Assembly (NCBI GenBank): GCA_045535815.1
Contig: JAZSMJ010000079.1
Span: forward strand, 1 to 9,738
DNA length: 9,738 nt
Direction of reading: 5' to 3'
Source of the DNA: JAZSMJ01 sp045535815
Lineage (GTDB): Bacteria; Bacillota; Clostridia; Oscillospirales; CAG-272
Both the position numbers and the translations under genes were made by a program. Positions 1 to 8,090 of this stretch are shown piece after piece; within the stretch, counting starts at the first letter, position 1; each line of letters begins with the position of its first letter. Under the pieces are notes generated by a model that had not been told where the DNA came from, did not search any database, and was given only the letters and a program-made list of their open reading frames with translations.

Positions 1-631
1 TCCAGTCGATAACTCTCTGGTCAAAGTCGTCACCGCCGAGCTTGTTGTTACCTGCAGTTGCAAGAACCTCAAATACACCGTCGCTGATCTCAAGGAGAGA
101 TACGTCAAACGTACCGCCACCGAGGTCGAATATCATTATCTTCTGCTCTGCTTCCTTATCCATACCGTATGCAAGAGCTGCGGCTGTAGGCTCGTTTATA
201 ATTCTGAGAACCTCAAGACCTGCTATCTTACCTGCATCCTTCGTAGCCTGACGCTGTGCGTCGGAGAAGTATGCGGGAACTGTGATAACAGCCTGAGTAA
301 CGGGTGTTCCGAGATATGCTTCGGCATCGGACTTAAGCTTTGTAAGTATCATTGCCGAGATCTCCTGGGGAGTATAAGCCTTATCGTCTATATTAACTTT
401 ATAGTCGCTACCCATTTCACGCTTGATGGACATTATAGTTCTGTCGGGGTTTGTGATTGCCTGTCTCTTTGCTACCTGACCAACCATTCTTTCGCCCGTC
501 TTTGAGAAAGCAACAACAGATGGTGTTGTTCTTCCGCCTTCGGGATTGGTTATAACTACGGGGTCGCCGCCTTCATAAACGGCAACGCATGAGTTTGTTG
601 TACCAAGGTCAATACCTATTATCTTTGCCAT
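1..631 (-). CDS. dnaK: Chaperone DnaK (Hsp70), N-terminal part, cut by window edge
   Basis: This is the N-terminal 210 codons of the ATP-dependent cytosolic Hsp70 chaperone, which works with GrpE and DnaJ in folding and protecting proteins. The translation begins MAKIIGIDLGTTNS, the phosphate-1 motif of the Hsp70 ATPase. It continues through the linker-proximal motif VITVPAYFSDAQRQATKDAG, the INEPTAAALAYG signature and the phosphate-2 motif IFDLGGGTFDVS, and ends in NNKLGGDDFDQRVIDW at the window edge. The ATG at 631 is preceded by a GGAGG ribosome binding site (641-645 on the complementary strand) with 9 bases of spacing, so the start is firm. It lies 42 bases after the grpE stop and is the third gene of the hrcA operon, under CIRCE/HrcA control. 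The substrate-binding domain and any following dnaJ lie outside the window. Identification is certain. Confidence 0.98.
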   Translation of the reverse strand, partial: MAKIIGIDLGTTNSCVAVYEGGDPVVITNPEGGRTTPSVVAFSKTGERMVGQVAKRQAITNPDRTIMSIKREMGSDYKVNIDDKAYTPQEISAMILTKLKSDAEAYLGTPVTQAVITVPAYFSDAQRQATKDAGKIAGLEVLRIINEPTAAALAYGMDKEAEQKIMIFDLGGGTFDVSLLEISDGVFEVLATAGNNKLGGDDFDQRVIDW

Positions 632-673
632 AATTAAATTCCTCCATATGTTAAGCTGTATTTATTATCTTAT

Positions 674-1252
674 TCAGTTAGCAACTCTGACCATCGGATG
701 TCTGATGATCTTGTCGCCTCTTCTGTATCCCTTCTGGAATACCTCAACTATCTCGTTTTCACCGAAGCTGTCATCCTCGGTATGCATAACCGCATTGTGT
801 ACGTTTGGATCAAACTGAGAGCCGGGCTGAGCCTCAACCTCTTCAACGCCCAGCTTTTTCATTATCTCGATAAACTGCGTAAGCGTGAGATTTACCCCAT
901 CTACAACCTTTGTACTGTCGGCATAACCGAGCGCTCTTTCAAGATTGTCTATTACAGGTAATATTTCCTTTAAAACGTCTCCGTATGCGTAGGCGTAAAC
1001 CTCTTCTTTTTCTTTAACGGCACGTTTGCGGTAATTTTCATACTCCGCAAACATTCTCATATATTTATCGTTTTGCTCCTCGATCTGAGCCTTAAGCTCC
1101 TCGATCTCCTTTTCGAGCTTTGCGCATTTTTTGGACTCAGCATCCTTTTTAGCGCCCTTTTCCTTTCCCTTTTTAGCTTCGGGATTTTCTTCTTTTACGG
1201 CTTCATTTTCCTTTTCTTCATTCTGTTCGTTTATCTTGTTTTCTTCTGCCAT
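674..1252 (-). CDS. grpE: GrpE nucleotide-exchange factor for DnaK
   Basis: GrpE is the cytosolic dimeric co-chaperone that releases ADP from DnaK and so resets its substrate-binding cycle. The 192-residue protein has the expected layout. There is a disordered, highly charged Lys/Glu-rich N-terminus (about residues 1-42), then a long coiled-coil helix (about 45-85, including the typical YMRMFAEYENYRKR stretch) and a central helical part with DNLERAL. The C-terminal beta domain contains NVHNAVMH and ends in the family signature of YRRGDKIIRHPMVRVAN type. It lies 33 bases after the hrcA stop and 42 bases before dnaK, in the same leftward operon. The ribosome binding site is weak (a GGTG 5 bases before the ATG, with an AGGA further upstream), so translation may be partly coupled to hrcA. 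Length is normal for the family. Confidence 0.97.
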   Translation of the reverse strand: MAEENKINEQNEEKENEAVKEENPEAKKGKEKGAKKDAESKKCAKLEKEIEELKAQIEEQNDKYMRMFAEYENYRKRAVKEKEEVYAYAYGDVLKEILPVIDNLERALGYADSTKVVDGVNLTLTQFIEIMKKLGVEEVEAQPGSQFDPNVHNAVMHTEDDSFGENEIVEVFQKGYRRGDKIIRHPMVRVAN

Positions 1253-1285
1253 TTCAACACCGCTTTTCCTGTATTTTATCTTAAA

Positions 1286-2347
1286 TTATTTGCCGTCTTT
1301 ATCGGTATCCTCACCGTCTATTATACCCGCAATATTCTGCGACATATAATCAATGGTGGAAATAACCTTATTATATTCCATTCTTCGAGGGCCTATGACC
1401 CCTATAGCACCGACTATCTTTCCGTCCGATACTATCGTTCTGAATATCATGGTCGAATTCTTCATGATCTGCAACGGATTTTCCTTTCCGATATAAATGT
1501 TAATTGCATTTTTATCGGATGCGTTTACCGCATTTATTATACTTTCCTTATTGTCGGAAAGACCGAGAAGACCGCTCAGCTCCTCTCTATCGGAATATTC
1601 CGAATAATTAAGAAGAGTGTTGAGTCCTTCAACGTGAATATCACCGCCGTCTATCTCCTCAACCGTATCGTATATAGCCTTTACGATCGGCGTTATCAAA
1701 AACTCTGCAGAGCCTGCCTCAAGCTCCATTTTTCTTATGAGAGAAACGGTTATGTTTTCAACCGGAACGCCCGAAACGTATCTGTTCAGCATCTCCTCGA
1801 CCTTAAAAACGTCGGAATCGTTAACGATATCAAAGGTGCGGATATATCTCGTTTTAACGTCCTTATCACTTATTATCATAATAAGTATAAGCGAATTCCA
1901 ATCGTTTCTGATAAGCTTGAAGCTTCTGACCGCCACGCTGTCCGGCTTTGACTTTACCATAAGCGACGTATAGTTTGTAAGCCTTGAAACGAGCTTTCCT
2001 GCCTGCTCAAGTATCTTATCAAGCTCTCTCGCCTTTGCCATACGCAAATTGTCAAGCTCCTCAAGCTCACTCTGCGTGAGCCTGTATTTTTGCATCAGCG
2101 AATTTACGTAAAAGCGGTAACCAAGCTCAGACGGTACCCTTCCCGCCGAGGTGTGCGGTTGCTCAAGGTAGCCAAGATCCTCAAGCTCTGCCATTTCGTT
2201 TCTTATGGTTGCACTTGAGGCCTGAATATTGTTGTTTGAGACGAGAAACTTTGACCCGACAGGCTCACCGTGTTTTATATGCAAGTCGATGATCGCTTTA
2301 AGTATCATTTTCTTACGCTCGCTTAAGCTGTCGCCGTCCAAATACAT
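1286..2347 (-). CDS. hrcA: HrcA heat-inducible transcription repressor
   Basis: HrcA is the repressor of class I heat-shock genes in Firmicutes. It binds CIRCE as a dimer, and GroEL keeps it in an active form. The 353-residue protein starts with a winged-helix DNA-binding domain (about residues 5-80) containing the family-typical SSATIRNEMAELEDLGYLEQ and PHTSAGRVPSELGYRFYV segments. A GAF-like dimerisation/effector domain fills most of the rest, and the C-terminal IGVIGPRRMEYNKVISTIDY motif is diagnostic of HrcA. The ATG at 2347 has an AGGAGAG ribosome binding site about 6 bases upstream. It is the first gene of hrcA-grpE-dnaK, and a CIRCE element sits 25 bases upstream of its start, so it represses its own operon. 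Length is typical. Confidence 0.98.
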   Translation of the reverse strand: MYLDGDSLSERKKMILKAIIDLHIKHGEPVGSKFLVSNNNIQASSATIRNEMAELEDLGYLEQPHTSAGRVPSELGYRFYVNSLMQKYRLTQSELEELDNLRMAKARELDKILEQAGKLVSRLTNYTSLMVKSKPDSVAVRSFKLIRNDWNSLILIMIISDKDVKTRYIRTFDIVNDSDVFKVEEMLNRYVSGVPVENITVSLIRKMELEAGSAEFLITPIVKAIYDTVEEIDGGDIHVEGLNTLLNYSEYSDREELSGLLGLSDNKESIINAVNASDKNAINIYIGKENPLQIMKNSTMIFRTIVSDGKIVGAIGVIGPRRMEYNKVISTIDYMSQNIAGIIDGEDTDKDGK

Positions 2348-2372
2348 TTTCGTCTCTCCTCTCGTTTGATTT

Positions 2373-2399
2373 TTAGCACTCTCGGCTTTGAAGTGCTAA
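2373..2399 (-). promoter_or_regulatory. CIRCE operator (HrcA binding site)
   Basis: The inverted repeat TTAGCACTC (2373-2381), 9-base spacer (2382-2390) and AAGTGCTAA (2391-2399) match the CIRCE consensus TTAGCACTC-N9-GAGTGCTAA at 17 of 18 arm positions. The single mismatch is the A at 2391. It lies between the hrcA promoter and the hrcA ribosome binding site, in the transcribed leader. That is the normal position for autoregulation of the hrcA-grpE-dnaK operon by HrcA. Confidence 0.97.
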
Positions 2400-2410
2400 T
2401 CTTTTATTAA

Positions 2411-2439
2411 AATTTACCATTTTTCAGCCGTTTTGTCAA
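2411..2439 (-). promoter_or_regulatory. Vegetative (sigma-A) promoter of the hrcA-grpE-dnaK operon
   Basis: On the minus strand an exact -35 hexamer TTGACA (2434-2439) is followed by a 17-base spacer and TAAATT (2411-2416). That -10 is only a 4 of 6 match, but TGG directly before it supplies an extended -10. The predicted transcription start, near 2404, falls just upstream of CIRCE, so HrcA bound there would block initiation or early elongation. The assignment comes from sequence match and position only. Confidence 0.85.
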
Positions 2440-2464
2440 TAGTAATAACAATAATTTTTGTGAA

Positions 2465-5329
2465 TTATTTGTTAACTCTTTGATTTTCTTTGACCTTTGC
2501 AAAAATTTTCTTCAAATACGCTCCGGTATAGCTGTTTTCATTCTCCGAGACCTCCTCGGGAGTACCGCAGGCAATTATCTGACCGCCACCGTCTCCGCCC
2601 TCGGGACCGAGGTCGATTATATGGTCAGCCGTCTTTATCATATCGAGATTATGCTCGATCACGACTACCGTATTACCCAGATCAACAAGATGCTGAAGCA
2701 CGTCTATCAGCTTTGAAACGTCAGCCGAGTGAAGACCGGTGGTAGGCTCGTCAAGAATGTATATGGTCTTGCCGGTGCTTCGCTTTGCAAGCTCGGTCGC
2801 AAGCTTGACTCTCTGCGCTTCACCGCCCGAGAGCGTTGTTGCCGACTGCCCTATCTTGATATATCCGAGACCGACGTCGTATAACGTTTTCAGCTTTTTA
2901 TTTATTCTGGGAAGATTTGCGAAGAACTCGACTCCCTCTTCTACCGTCATATCGAGCACGTCAAATATATTCTTACCCTTATACTTAACGTCAAGGGTAT
3001 CTCTGTTGTATCTTTTGCCCTTACAAACGTCACAGGTCACGTAAACGTCGGGAAGAAAATGCATTTCTATCCGTTTAACTCCGTCGCCCTCGCAGGCTTC
3101 ACATCTCCCGCCCTTTACGTTGAAGGAAAATCTGCCCGATTTATAGCCCTTCATCTTCGCATCCACCGTTGTTGCAAAAAGCTCTCTTATATCGGTGAAA
3201 ACTCCCGTGTAGGTTGCGGGATTTGATCTCGGCGTCCTTCCTATAGGGCTCTGATCTATAGCAATAAGCTTATCAAGATGCTCGACACCCTCTATTTTAT
3301 CGTGCTTTCCCGGATAAGTGTAAGCGCCGTTCAGCTTTTTTGCAAGAGCTTTATGAAGTATGCCGTTTATAAGCGAGGATTTACCCGAGCCCGAAACTCC
3401 GGTAACGCAGGTCATAACGCCAAGCGGTATCTCAACGCAAACATTTTTGAGGTTGTTTTCCCTCGCTCCGTATATCTTAAGGGATTTGCCGTTTCCGGCT
3501 CTGCGAATCTTTGGTATTTCTATCTGCTTTCTGCCCGAAAGATACGCTCCCGTTATTGAGCTTTCATCTGCCATTATCTCCTGCGGAGTACCCTGAGAAA
3601 CCACGTTCCCGCCGTGTATACCTGCACCCGGGCCGATATCTACTATATAATCGCTCTCCATCATAGTCTCTTCATCGTGCTCAACGACGATAAGACTGTT
3701 GCCTAGATCACGGAGCTTTTTGAGTGTTGCTATAAGCTTTCCGTTATCTCTCTGATGAAGACCTATACTCGGCTCGTCAAGGATATACAGCACTCCCATA
3801 AGTGATGAGCCTATCTGCGTAGCAAGTCTGATACGCTGAGCCTCACCGCCCGAAAGCGTCCCTGCCCTTCTCGTAAGAGTGAGGTATTCAAGACCGACGT
3901 TTATAAGGAAGCCAAGTCTTGACCTTATCTCCTTGTTTATCTCACGTGCTATCTGCGCCTCAGTATCGCTGAGCTCAAGAGAGTTTACAAACTCAAACGA
4001 ATCCTTTATTGCCATCGAGCAGAATTCGTGAATGCTTTTTCCGCCAACCGTTATTGCAAGTATCTCGTCAGTAAGTCTCTTACCCTTGCATTTCGGACAT
4101 TCACTCTCAGTGAGGAACTGCTCGTAATAACCGCCGTCCGGTTGCTGATTCATACGCTGTTTTATCATTTCGATTATGCCGTCAAATCTGACGCTCTGCT
4201 TTGCGCTCATACCGCCGAAAAAGCGTGTGATGGTATATACCTTTGCTCCCGTGCCGTACAAAAGTGCTCTCATCGCCTTATCGCTGAAATCCCGAAGAGG
4301 CATATCAACGTCAAATCCGGTTTCCTTACCAACCGCCTGAAAAAGAGGGCCGTTCCATGAATCTGCCTCGCCAAGCGACTTGAAGCCGTTGACAGATATA
4401 CCTCCCTGCGCAAGCGAAAGATTGAGATCGGGGATTATCTTCTCGACCGCAAGATTCATTCTTATGCCAAGACCTGCACACTCGGAGCAGGCACCGAACG
4501 GACTGTTAAAGGAAAACATTCTCGGAGAAAGCTCACCAAAGCTTATATTGTGCTCCTCGCAGGCATAGTTCTGAGAGAACGACATCTCCTCTCCCTCACC
4601 ACCGTCACGGTTGACTATTACTACGGTAACGTTTCCGTCGGCAAGTGCAAGTGCGCTTTCAACCGAATCACCAAGTCTGCTTCTCATATCGTCTTTGCTG
4701 ACCAATCGGTCTATTACCACCTCAACGGTATGCTTATAATTCTTGTCAAGCTCGATATTTTCACTTAAGTCATACATATTTCCGTCAACACGAACACGCA
4801 CGTATCCGCTTTTTTTGGCATCCTCAAACACCTTTGCGTGCGTTCCCTTTTTTGAACGCACGACAGGGGCAAGCACCATAAAGCGCTCACCTGAAGGTAT
4901 CTTCATTATTCTGTCTATTATCTGATCGGTTGACTGCTGTCTTATCTCCTTACCGCAGACAGGACAGTGCGGTATACCTATTCTGGCATAAAGCAGACGA
5001 AGATAGTCGTATATCTCGGTAACCGTTCCTACAGTCGATCTCGGGTTTTTCGACGTGGTCTTCTGATCTATCGATATGGTGGGTGAAAGTCCCTCTATCG
5101 AATCGATATCCGGCTTATCAAGCTGTCCCAGGAACTGTCTTGCATAGGACGAGAGCGACTCGACGAAGCGTCTGTGTCCCTCTGCATATATGGTATCAAA
5201 TGCAAGAGACGATTTTCCCGAGCCGGAAAGTCCGGTAAATACAACGAACTTATCTCTTGGGATGCTTATATCAAAATTTTTGAGATTATGCATCCTTACG
5301 CCTCTTATAGATAAATATTTAGTACTCAA
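2465..5329 (-). CDS. uvrA: UvrABC excinuclease subunit A (UvrA)
   Basis: UvrA is the cytosolic DNA-damage sensor of nucleotide excision repair. As a dimer with ATPase activity it finds bulky lesions and loads UvrB. The 954-residue protein is full length. It has Walker A GLSGSGKS (33-40), a CPVC pair (122-125), a zinc module with C257, H260 and CSEC (281-284), and CPKC (411-414). Further on are ABC signature LSGGEAQRI (492-500), Walker B YILDEPS (515-521), a second Walker A GVSGSGKS (644-651) and the C-terminal zinc module C743/C746 with C766/C769. The second signature LSGGEAQRV (833-841) and Walker B YILDEPT (857-863) complete it. The start is TTG at 5329. It matches the usual UvrA N-terminus (YLSIRGVRMHNLKN), although only a weak, distant AAGG lies upstream. 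The next ATG (codon 13) would remove the first strand. It follows uvrB by 32 bases and is presumably co-transcribed with it. Confidence 0.98.
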   Translation of the reverse strand: MSTKYLSIRGVRMHNLKNFDISIPRDKFVVFTGLSGSGKSSLAFDTIYAEGHRRFVESLSSYARQFLGQLDKPDIDSIEGLSPTISIDQKTTSKNPRSTVGTVTEIYDYLRLLYARIGIPHCPVCGKEIRQQSTDQIIDRIMKIPSGERFMVLAPVVRSKKGTHAKVFEDAKKSGYVRVRVDGNMYDLSENIELDKNYKHTVEVVIDRLVSKDDMRSRLGDSVESALALADGNVTVVIVNRDGGEGEEMSFSQNYACEEHNISFGELSPRMFSFNSPFGACSECAGLGIRMNLAVEKIIPDLNLSLAQGGISVNGFKSLGEADSWNGPLFQAVGKETGFDVDMPLRDFSDKAMRALLYGTGAKVYTITRFFGGMSAKQSVRFDGIIEMIKQRMNQQPDGGYYEQFLTESECPKCKGKRLTDEILAITVGGKSIHEFCSMAIKDSFEFVNSLELSDTEAQIAREINKEIRSRLGFLINVGLEYLTLTRRAGTLSGGEAQRIRLATQIGSSLMGVLYILDEPSIGLHQRDNGKLIATLKKLRDLGNSLIVVEHDEETMMESDYIVDIGPGAGIHGGNVVSQGTPQEIMADESSITGAYLSGRKQIEIPKIRRAGNGKSLKIYGARENNLKNVCVEIPLGVMTCVTGVSGSGKSSLINGILHKALAKKLNGAYTYPGKHDKIEGVEHLDKLIAIDQSPIGRTPRSNPATYTGVFTDIRELFATTVDAKMKGYKSGRFSFNVKGGRCEACEGDGVKRIEMHFLPDVYVTCDVCKGKRYNRDTLDVKYKGKNIFDVLDMTVEEGVEFFANLPRINKKLKTLYDVGLGYIKIGQSATTLSGGEAQRVKLATELAKRSTGKTIYILDEPTTGLHSADVSKLIDVLQHLVDLGNTVVVIEHNLDMIKTADHIIDLGPEGGDGGGQIIACGTPEEVSENENSYTGAYLKKIFAKVKENQRVNK

Positions 5330-5361
5330 TTTTAAACCAAGCCTTTCTTTTTCTCAAAGCC

Positions 5362-7374
5362 TTATTTCTTCTCAAGCTTACGTATCTCATCACGAAGGAA
5401 CGCCGCCTTTTCAAATTCAAGAAGCTTTGCCGCTGCCTTCATCTCTTCGGTCAGCTTTGCTATCATTTCTGCCTTCTGCTTCTTGTCCATCTTTTTCTTC
5501 GGTACCTTTGAGCCTGAAGAAGCATCTTCATCCTTGATACCGATATCGATAAGATCTCTTACGTCCTTCTGTACGCTCTTGGGAGTTATATTATGCTCCT
5601 CGTTGTATTTTTTCTGCTTTTCACGTCTTCTGTTTGTCTCGGTGATAGCCGCCTTCATTGAACGGGTAACGGTATCGGCATACATTATTACCTTACCGTT
5701 TACGTTTCTCGCCGCACGGCCTACCGTCTGTATAAGAGAGGTCTCCGATCTTAAAAGTCCCTCTTTATCGGCATCAAGTATAGCAACCAGCGACACCTCG
5801 GGAATATCAAGCCCCTCACGGAGAAGGTTGATGCCTACCAGAACGTCAAACATACCGAGGCGAAGGTCACGGATTATCTCCATTCGCTCCATGGTGTCAA
5901 TATTGTGGTGTATATATTTCACCTTTATAAGATTCATCTCGAAATATTCGGTCAGATCCTCCGCCATTTTTACGGTAAGCGTGGTAACGAGCACACGCTC
6001 GCCCCTCTCTGCCCTTATCCTTATCTCGCCCATCAGATCGTCCACCTGACCGGCAACGGGCCTTACCTCGATTTCGGGATCAACAAGACCGGTAGGTCTG
6101 ATTATCTGCTCAACTATTGCCTCCGAATGCTCTTTTTCGTAATCGGATGGCGTCGCACTGACGAATATTACCTGATTGAGCTTATCCTCAAACTCTGCAA
6201 AGGAAAGGGGACGGTTATCGTAAGCAGACGGAAGTCTGAATCCGAATTCTACGAGATTGGTCTTTCTCGCTCTGTCTCCGCCCCCCATTGCCCTTACCTG
6301 CGGAAGAGTCGCATGCGACTCGTCTATAAACATAAGGAAATCCTTGGGGAAATAATCCATCAAGGTATAGGGGGTAGAGCCCGGCTTTCTTCCCTCAAGT
6401 ATTCGTGAATAATTTTCAACTCCGCTGCAGTATCCCACCTCACGAAGCATCTCTATATCGTATCTGGTGCGCTCCTCTATCCTCTGAGCCTCAAGAAGCT
6501 TGTTCTGGGATTTGAAGAATTCGACCCGTTCTATCATCTCCCTCTCTATCTGCGCAAGCGCCGCCTCACGTCGCACGTCAGATATCGCATAGTGCGATGC
6601 CGGGAATATGGCTGTATAGGCAAGATTTCGCACAAGCTCACCGGTAACTGCGTTTATCTCCGAAAGGCGCTCGATCTCATCTCCAAAAAATTCTACTCTT
6701 ATAACGTTTCCGTCTGAGGAGGGCGGATATATCTCTACCGTATCGCCTCTGACTCTGAATTTATCTCTGACGAAGTTGATATCGTTTCTCTCATAGCAAA
6801 GTGTGACCAGCTTGGCAAGCAGATCGTCTCTCTCCATCCTCTGCCCCGGTCTGAGTGCTGTCAGAAGGCTCAAATATTCCATAGGATCGCCCAAAGTGTA
6901 TATGCACGACACACTGGCAACCACTATAACGTCTCGTCTCTCAAACAAAGAAGAGGTGGCGCTGTGGCGCAGCTTGTCTATCTCGTCGTTTACCATCGAG
7001 TCCTTTTCTATATACATATCCTTCCCGGGAATATACGCCTCGGGCTGATAATAATCGTAATAGGAAACGAAATACTCTACCGCATTCTCGGGAAAGAATT
7101 CCCGAAACTCCGAGCAAAGCTGTGCCGCCAGAGTCTTGTTGTGCGCAAGCACAAGTGTCGGTCTGTTGACCCTGGCAATGATATTAGCCATAGTAAAGGT
7201 CTTACCCGACCCGGTAACGCCAAGAAGGGTCTGATCCTTCATTCCGCACTCTATTCCACGCACAAGATCTTCGATAGCCTGAGGCTGATCACCCGTAGGC
7301 TTATAGGGCGAGACCAACTTGAACTTATCCACCGCAAAACTCTCCTTTGTATTTAAACACTCTTTTTCAGTCAT
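5362..7374 (-). CDS. uvrB: UvrABC excinuclease subunit B (UvrB)
   Basis: UvrB is the helicase-like damage-verification subunit of nucleotide excision repair, loaded by UvrA and recruiting UvrC for incision. From the ATG at 7374 it has 670 residues. Visible elements are Walker A GVTGSGKT (52-59), the damage-verifying beta-hairpin YFVSYYDYYQPEAYIPG (about 101-117) and the DESH Walker B (in FLMFIDESHATLPQ). SATPSDYE and the QTVGRAARNVNGKVIMYAD helicase VI motif follow. At the C-terminus a Lys-rich linker leads into a UVR domain (LTEEMKAAAKLLEFEKAAFL). The frame stays open to a TTG at 7395, but I prefer the ATG at 7374. A GGATGAG ribosome binding site lies 9 bases upstream, while the TTG would sit at or next to the predicted transcription start. 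An ATG at 7383 is also possible. It heads a uvrB-uvrA operon, and no Firmicutes-type LexA box (GAAC-N4-GTTC) is visible upstream. Confidence 0.97.
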   Translation of the reverse strand: MTEKECLNTKESFAVDKFKLVSPYKPTGDQPQAIEDLVRGIECGMKDQTLLGVTGSGKTFTMANIIARVNRPTLVLAHNKTLAAQLCSEFREFFPENAVEYFVSYYDYYQPEAYIPGKDMYIEKDSMVNDEIDKLRHSATSSLFERRDVIVVASVSCIYTLGDPMEYLSLLTALRPGQRMERDDLLAKLVTLCYERNDINFVRDKFRVRGDTVEIYPPSSDGNVIRVEFFGDEIERLSEINAVTGELVRNLAYTAIFPASHYAISDVRREAALAQIEREMIERVEFFKSQNKLLEAQRIEERTRYDIEMLREVGYCSGVENYSRILEGRKPGSTPYTLMDYFPKDFLMFIDESHATLPQVRAMGGGDRARKTNLVEFGFRLPSAYDNRPLSFAEFEDKLNQVIFVSATPSDYEKEHSEAIVEQIIRPTGLVDPEIEVRPVAGQVDDLMGEIRIRAERGERVLVTTLTVKMAEDLTEYFEMNLIKVKYIHHNIDTMERMEIIRDLRLGMFDVLVGINLLREGLDIPEVSLVAILDADKEGLLRSETSLIQTVGRAARNVNGKVIMYADTVTRSMKAAITETNRRREKQKKYNEEHNITPKSVQKDVRDLIDIGIKDEDASSGSKVPKKKMDKKQKAEMIAKLTEEMKAAAKLLEFEKAAFLRDEIRKLEKK

Positions 7375-7395
7375 ATGGATCATCTCATCCAACAA

Positions 7396-7424
7396 ATTAT
7401 ATTATTATAACATATTCTGAGCAA
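7396..7424 (-). promoter_or_regulatory. Probable promoter region of uvrB-uvrA
   Basis: Two overlapping -10 candidates read TATAAT on the minus strand. One at 7404-7409 is preceded by TGT (an extended -10) with only a poor -35. The other at 7396-7401 has TTGCTC (7419-7424) exactly 17 bases upstream. Either would initiate transcription a few bases before the GGATGAG ribosome binding site of the ATG at 7374. Which one is used cannot be told from sequence. Confidence 0.6.
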
Positions 7425-7470
7425 AATTAAAAGGGGTTAGCGCTATTTTAATAGAAAAAACAGCCGTTGT

Positions 7471-7494
7471 CGTACCTGCGATAAAGCAGGTGCG
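7471..7494. other. Hairpin in the uvrB / orphan-gene divergent region
   Basis: CGTACCTGC (7471-7479) can pair with GCAGGTGCG (7486-7494) around a GATAAA loop, giving a 9-bp stem with one G-T pair. Only a broken T-run (ATTTTCTT) follows on the plus strand. It lies immediately upstream of the -35 of the rightward gene. It could be a weak rightward terminator left from a lost gene, or a structural or regulatory site. Its function is unknown. Confidence 0.4.
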
Positions 7495-7502
7495 CCATTT
7501 TC

Positions 7503-7531
7503 TTGACTATACAATGGATTTATGATATATT
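7503..7531 (+). promoter_or_regulatory. Sigma-A-type promoter of the 147-residue orphan gene
   Basis: TTGACT (7503-7508; 5 of 6 to consensus), a 17-base spacer and TATATT (7526-7531; 5 of 6), with TGA directly before the -10 as an extended element. The predicted start is near 7538. It is followed by a strong AGGAGGTG ribosome binding site (7545-7552) 9 bases before the ATG at 7562. The spacing and order make this a good constitutive-looking promoter. No operator palindrome overlaps it. Confidence 0.8.
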
Positions 7532-7561
7532 AAACATAACGATTAGGAGGTGTTAAGAAAC

Positions 7562-8005
7562 ATGGAATATCGAGGATTCTTGAATTTATCCGTGCTCGGT
7601 GATCTTATAGCTGTGCCTATTGTTATTACACACAAAGAGTTGGAGGTTGATGCAGAAGTTGTTATAAAAGTAGAATATAAGGAGAATACATATTTAGGAG
7701 CAGGAAAAAACCTCGAATGGACGGATGCTTTTGCTAATCTTCAAAAGGCTTTGCCGGATGGTGTAAATATCCAATGTTGCATGACATGTAAGCATGGAAC
7801 ACTATGTCCGTATGGAAATATTCCTGACTATATTCTTTGTTCTAAAAATGTTGAAATCAATGACAAGTACGATGTCATTGATTGGCTCGATAAAGTAGAT
7901 ATAAAGAGTATTGAAAAATCTCCTTTGAGTTGTTGTGAGAAATATGAGGTTGCAAGTGAAAACGACTATACTTATAACGACTACTTATACTACCTAAATC
8001 ATTGA
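7562..8005 (+). CDS. Uncharacterised 147-residue Cys-containing protein
   Basis: I do not recognise this protein with certainty. From the ATG at 7562 it encodes 147 residues. A GTG at 7550 is in frame but lies inside the ribosome binding site. There is no signal peptide and no membrane segment. The N-terminal half reads as alternating beta-strands (residues about 5-45). The centre has ALPDGVNIQCCMTCKHGTLC, a C-C-x-x-C-x5-C cluster followed by PYGN and a further YILCSK, so a small metal or disulfide site is possible. The tail is acidic and Tyr-rich, with another CC. The LQKALPDGV...CC-T-C...PYGN pattern reminds me of proteins annotated DUF6304 in Clostridia, but this is from memory and untested. 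It has its own promoter, reads opposite to uvrB and is visibly more A+T-rich in codon choice than the repair genes. That suggests an acquired, single-gene unit. Confidence 0.8.
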   Translation: MEYRGFLNLSVLGDLIAVPIVITHKELEVDAEVVIKVEYKENTYLGAGKNLEWTDAFANLQKALPDGVNIQCCMTCKHGTLCPYGNIPDYILCSKNVEINDKYDVIDWLDKVDIKSIEKSPLSCCEKYEVASENDYTYNDYLYYLNH

Positions 8006-8090
8006 AAAGTGCAATTTGAGATTTGCTTTTGTGTCCACACAAGTAGTGCTTGTCAGGAAAAGCAGATGGACTTGGGGGGCGCATTTAATA

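Noticed and set aside
1073..1951. Long plus-strand frame of 292 codons opposite grpE and hrcA
   Set aside because: It lies wholly antisense to two confidently identified genes, shows no domain, has Phe/Leu-rich composition from antisense Lys/Glu codons, and lacks a ribosome binding site.
2450..2469. AATAATT/AATTATT inverted repeat at the uvrA stop as a terminator
   Set aside because: A 7-bp all-A/T stem that includes the stop codon is too weak for a rho-independent terminator.
5483..6408. Plus-strand frames of 167-188 codons opposite uvrB
   Set aside because: Antisense shadows of the conserved uvrB gene, with no recognisable motif or promoter.
7438..7454. TAGCGCTA and CTATT/AATAG palindromes upstream of uvrB as an operator
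   Set aside because: Both are very short, do not match a known operator and are expected by chance in A/T-rich intergenic DNA.
8005..8030. AAAAG-t-GCAA / TTGCTTTT stem just after the orphan gene as its terminator
   Set aside because: The stem is short, bulged and A/T-rich and is followed by only four T bases within the stem itself. The hairpin at 8337-8374 is far better, so this one is not annotated.
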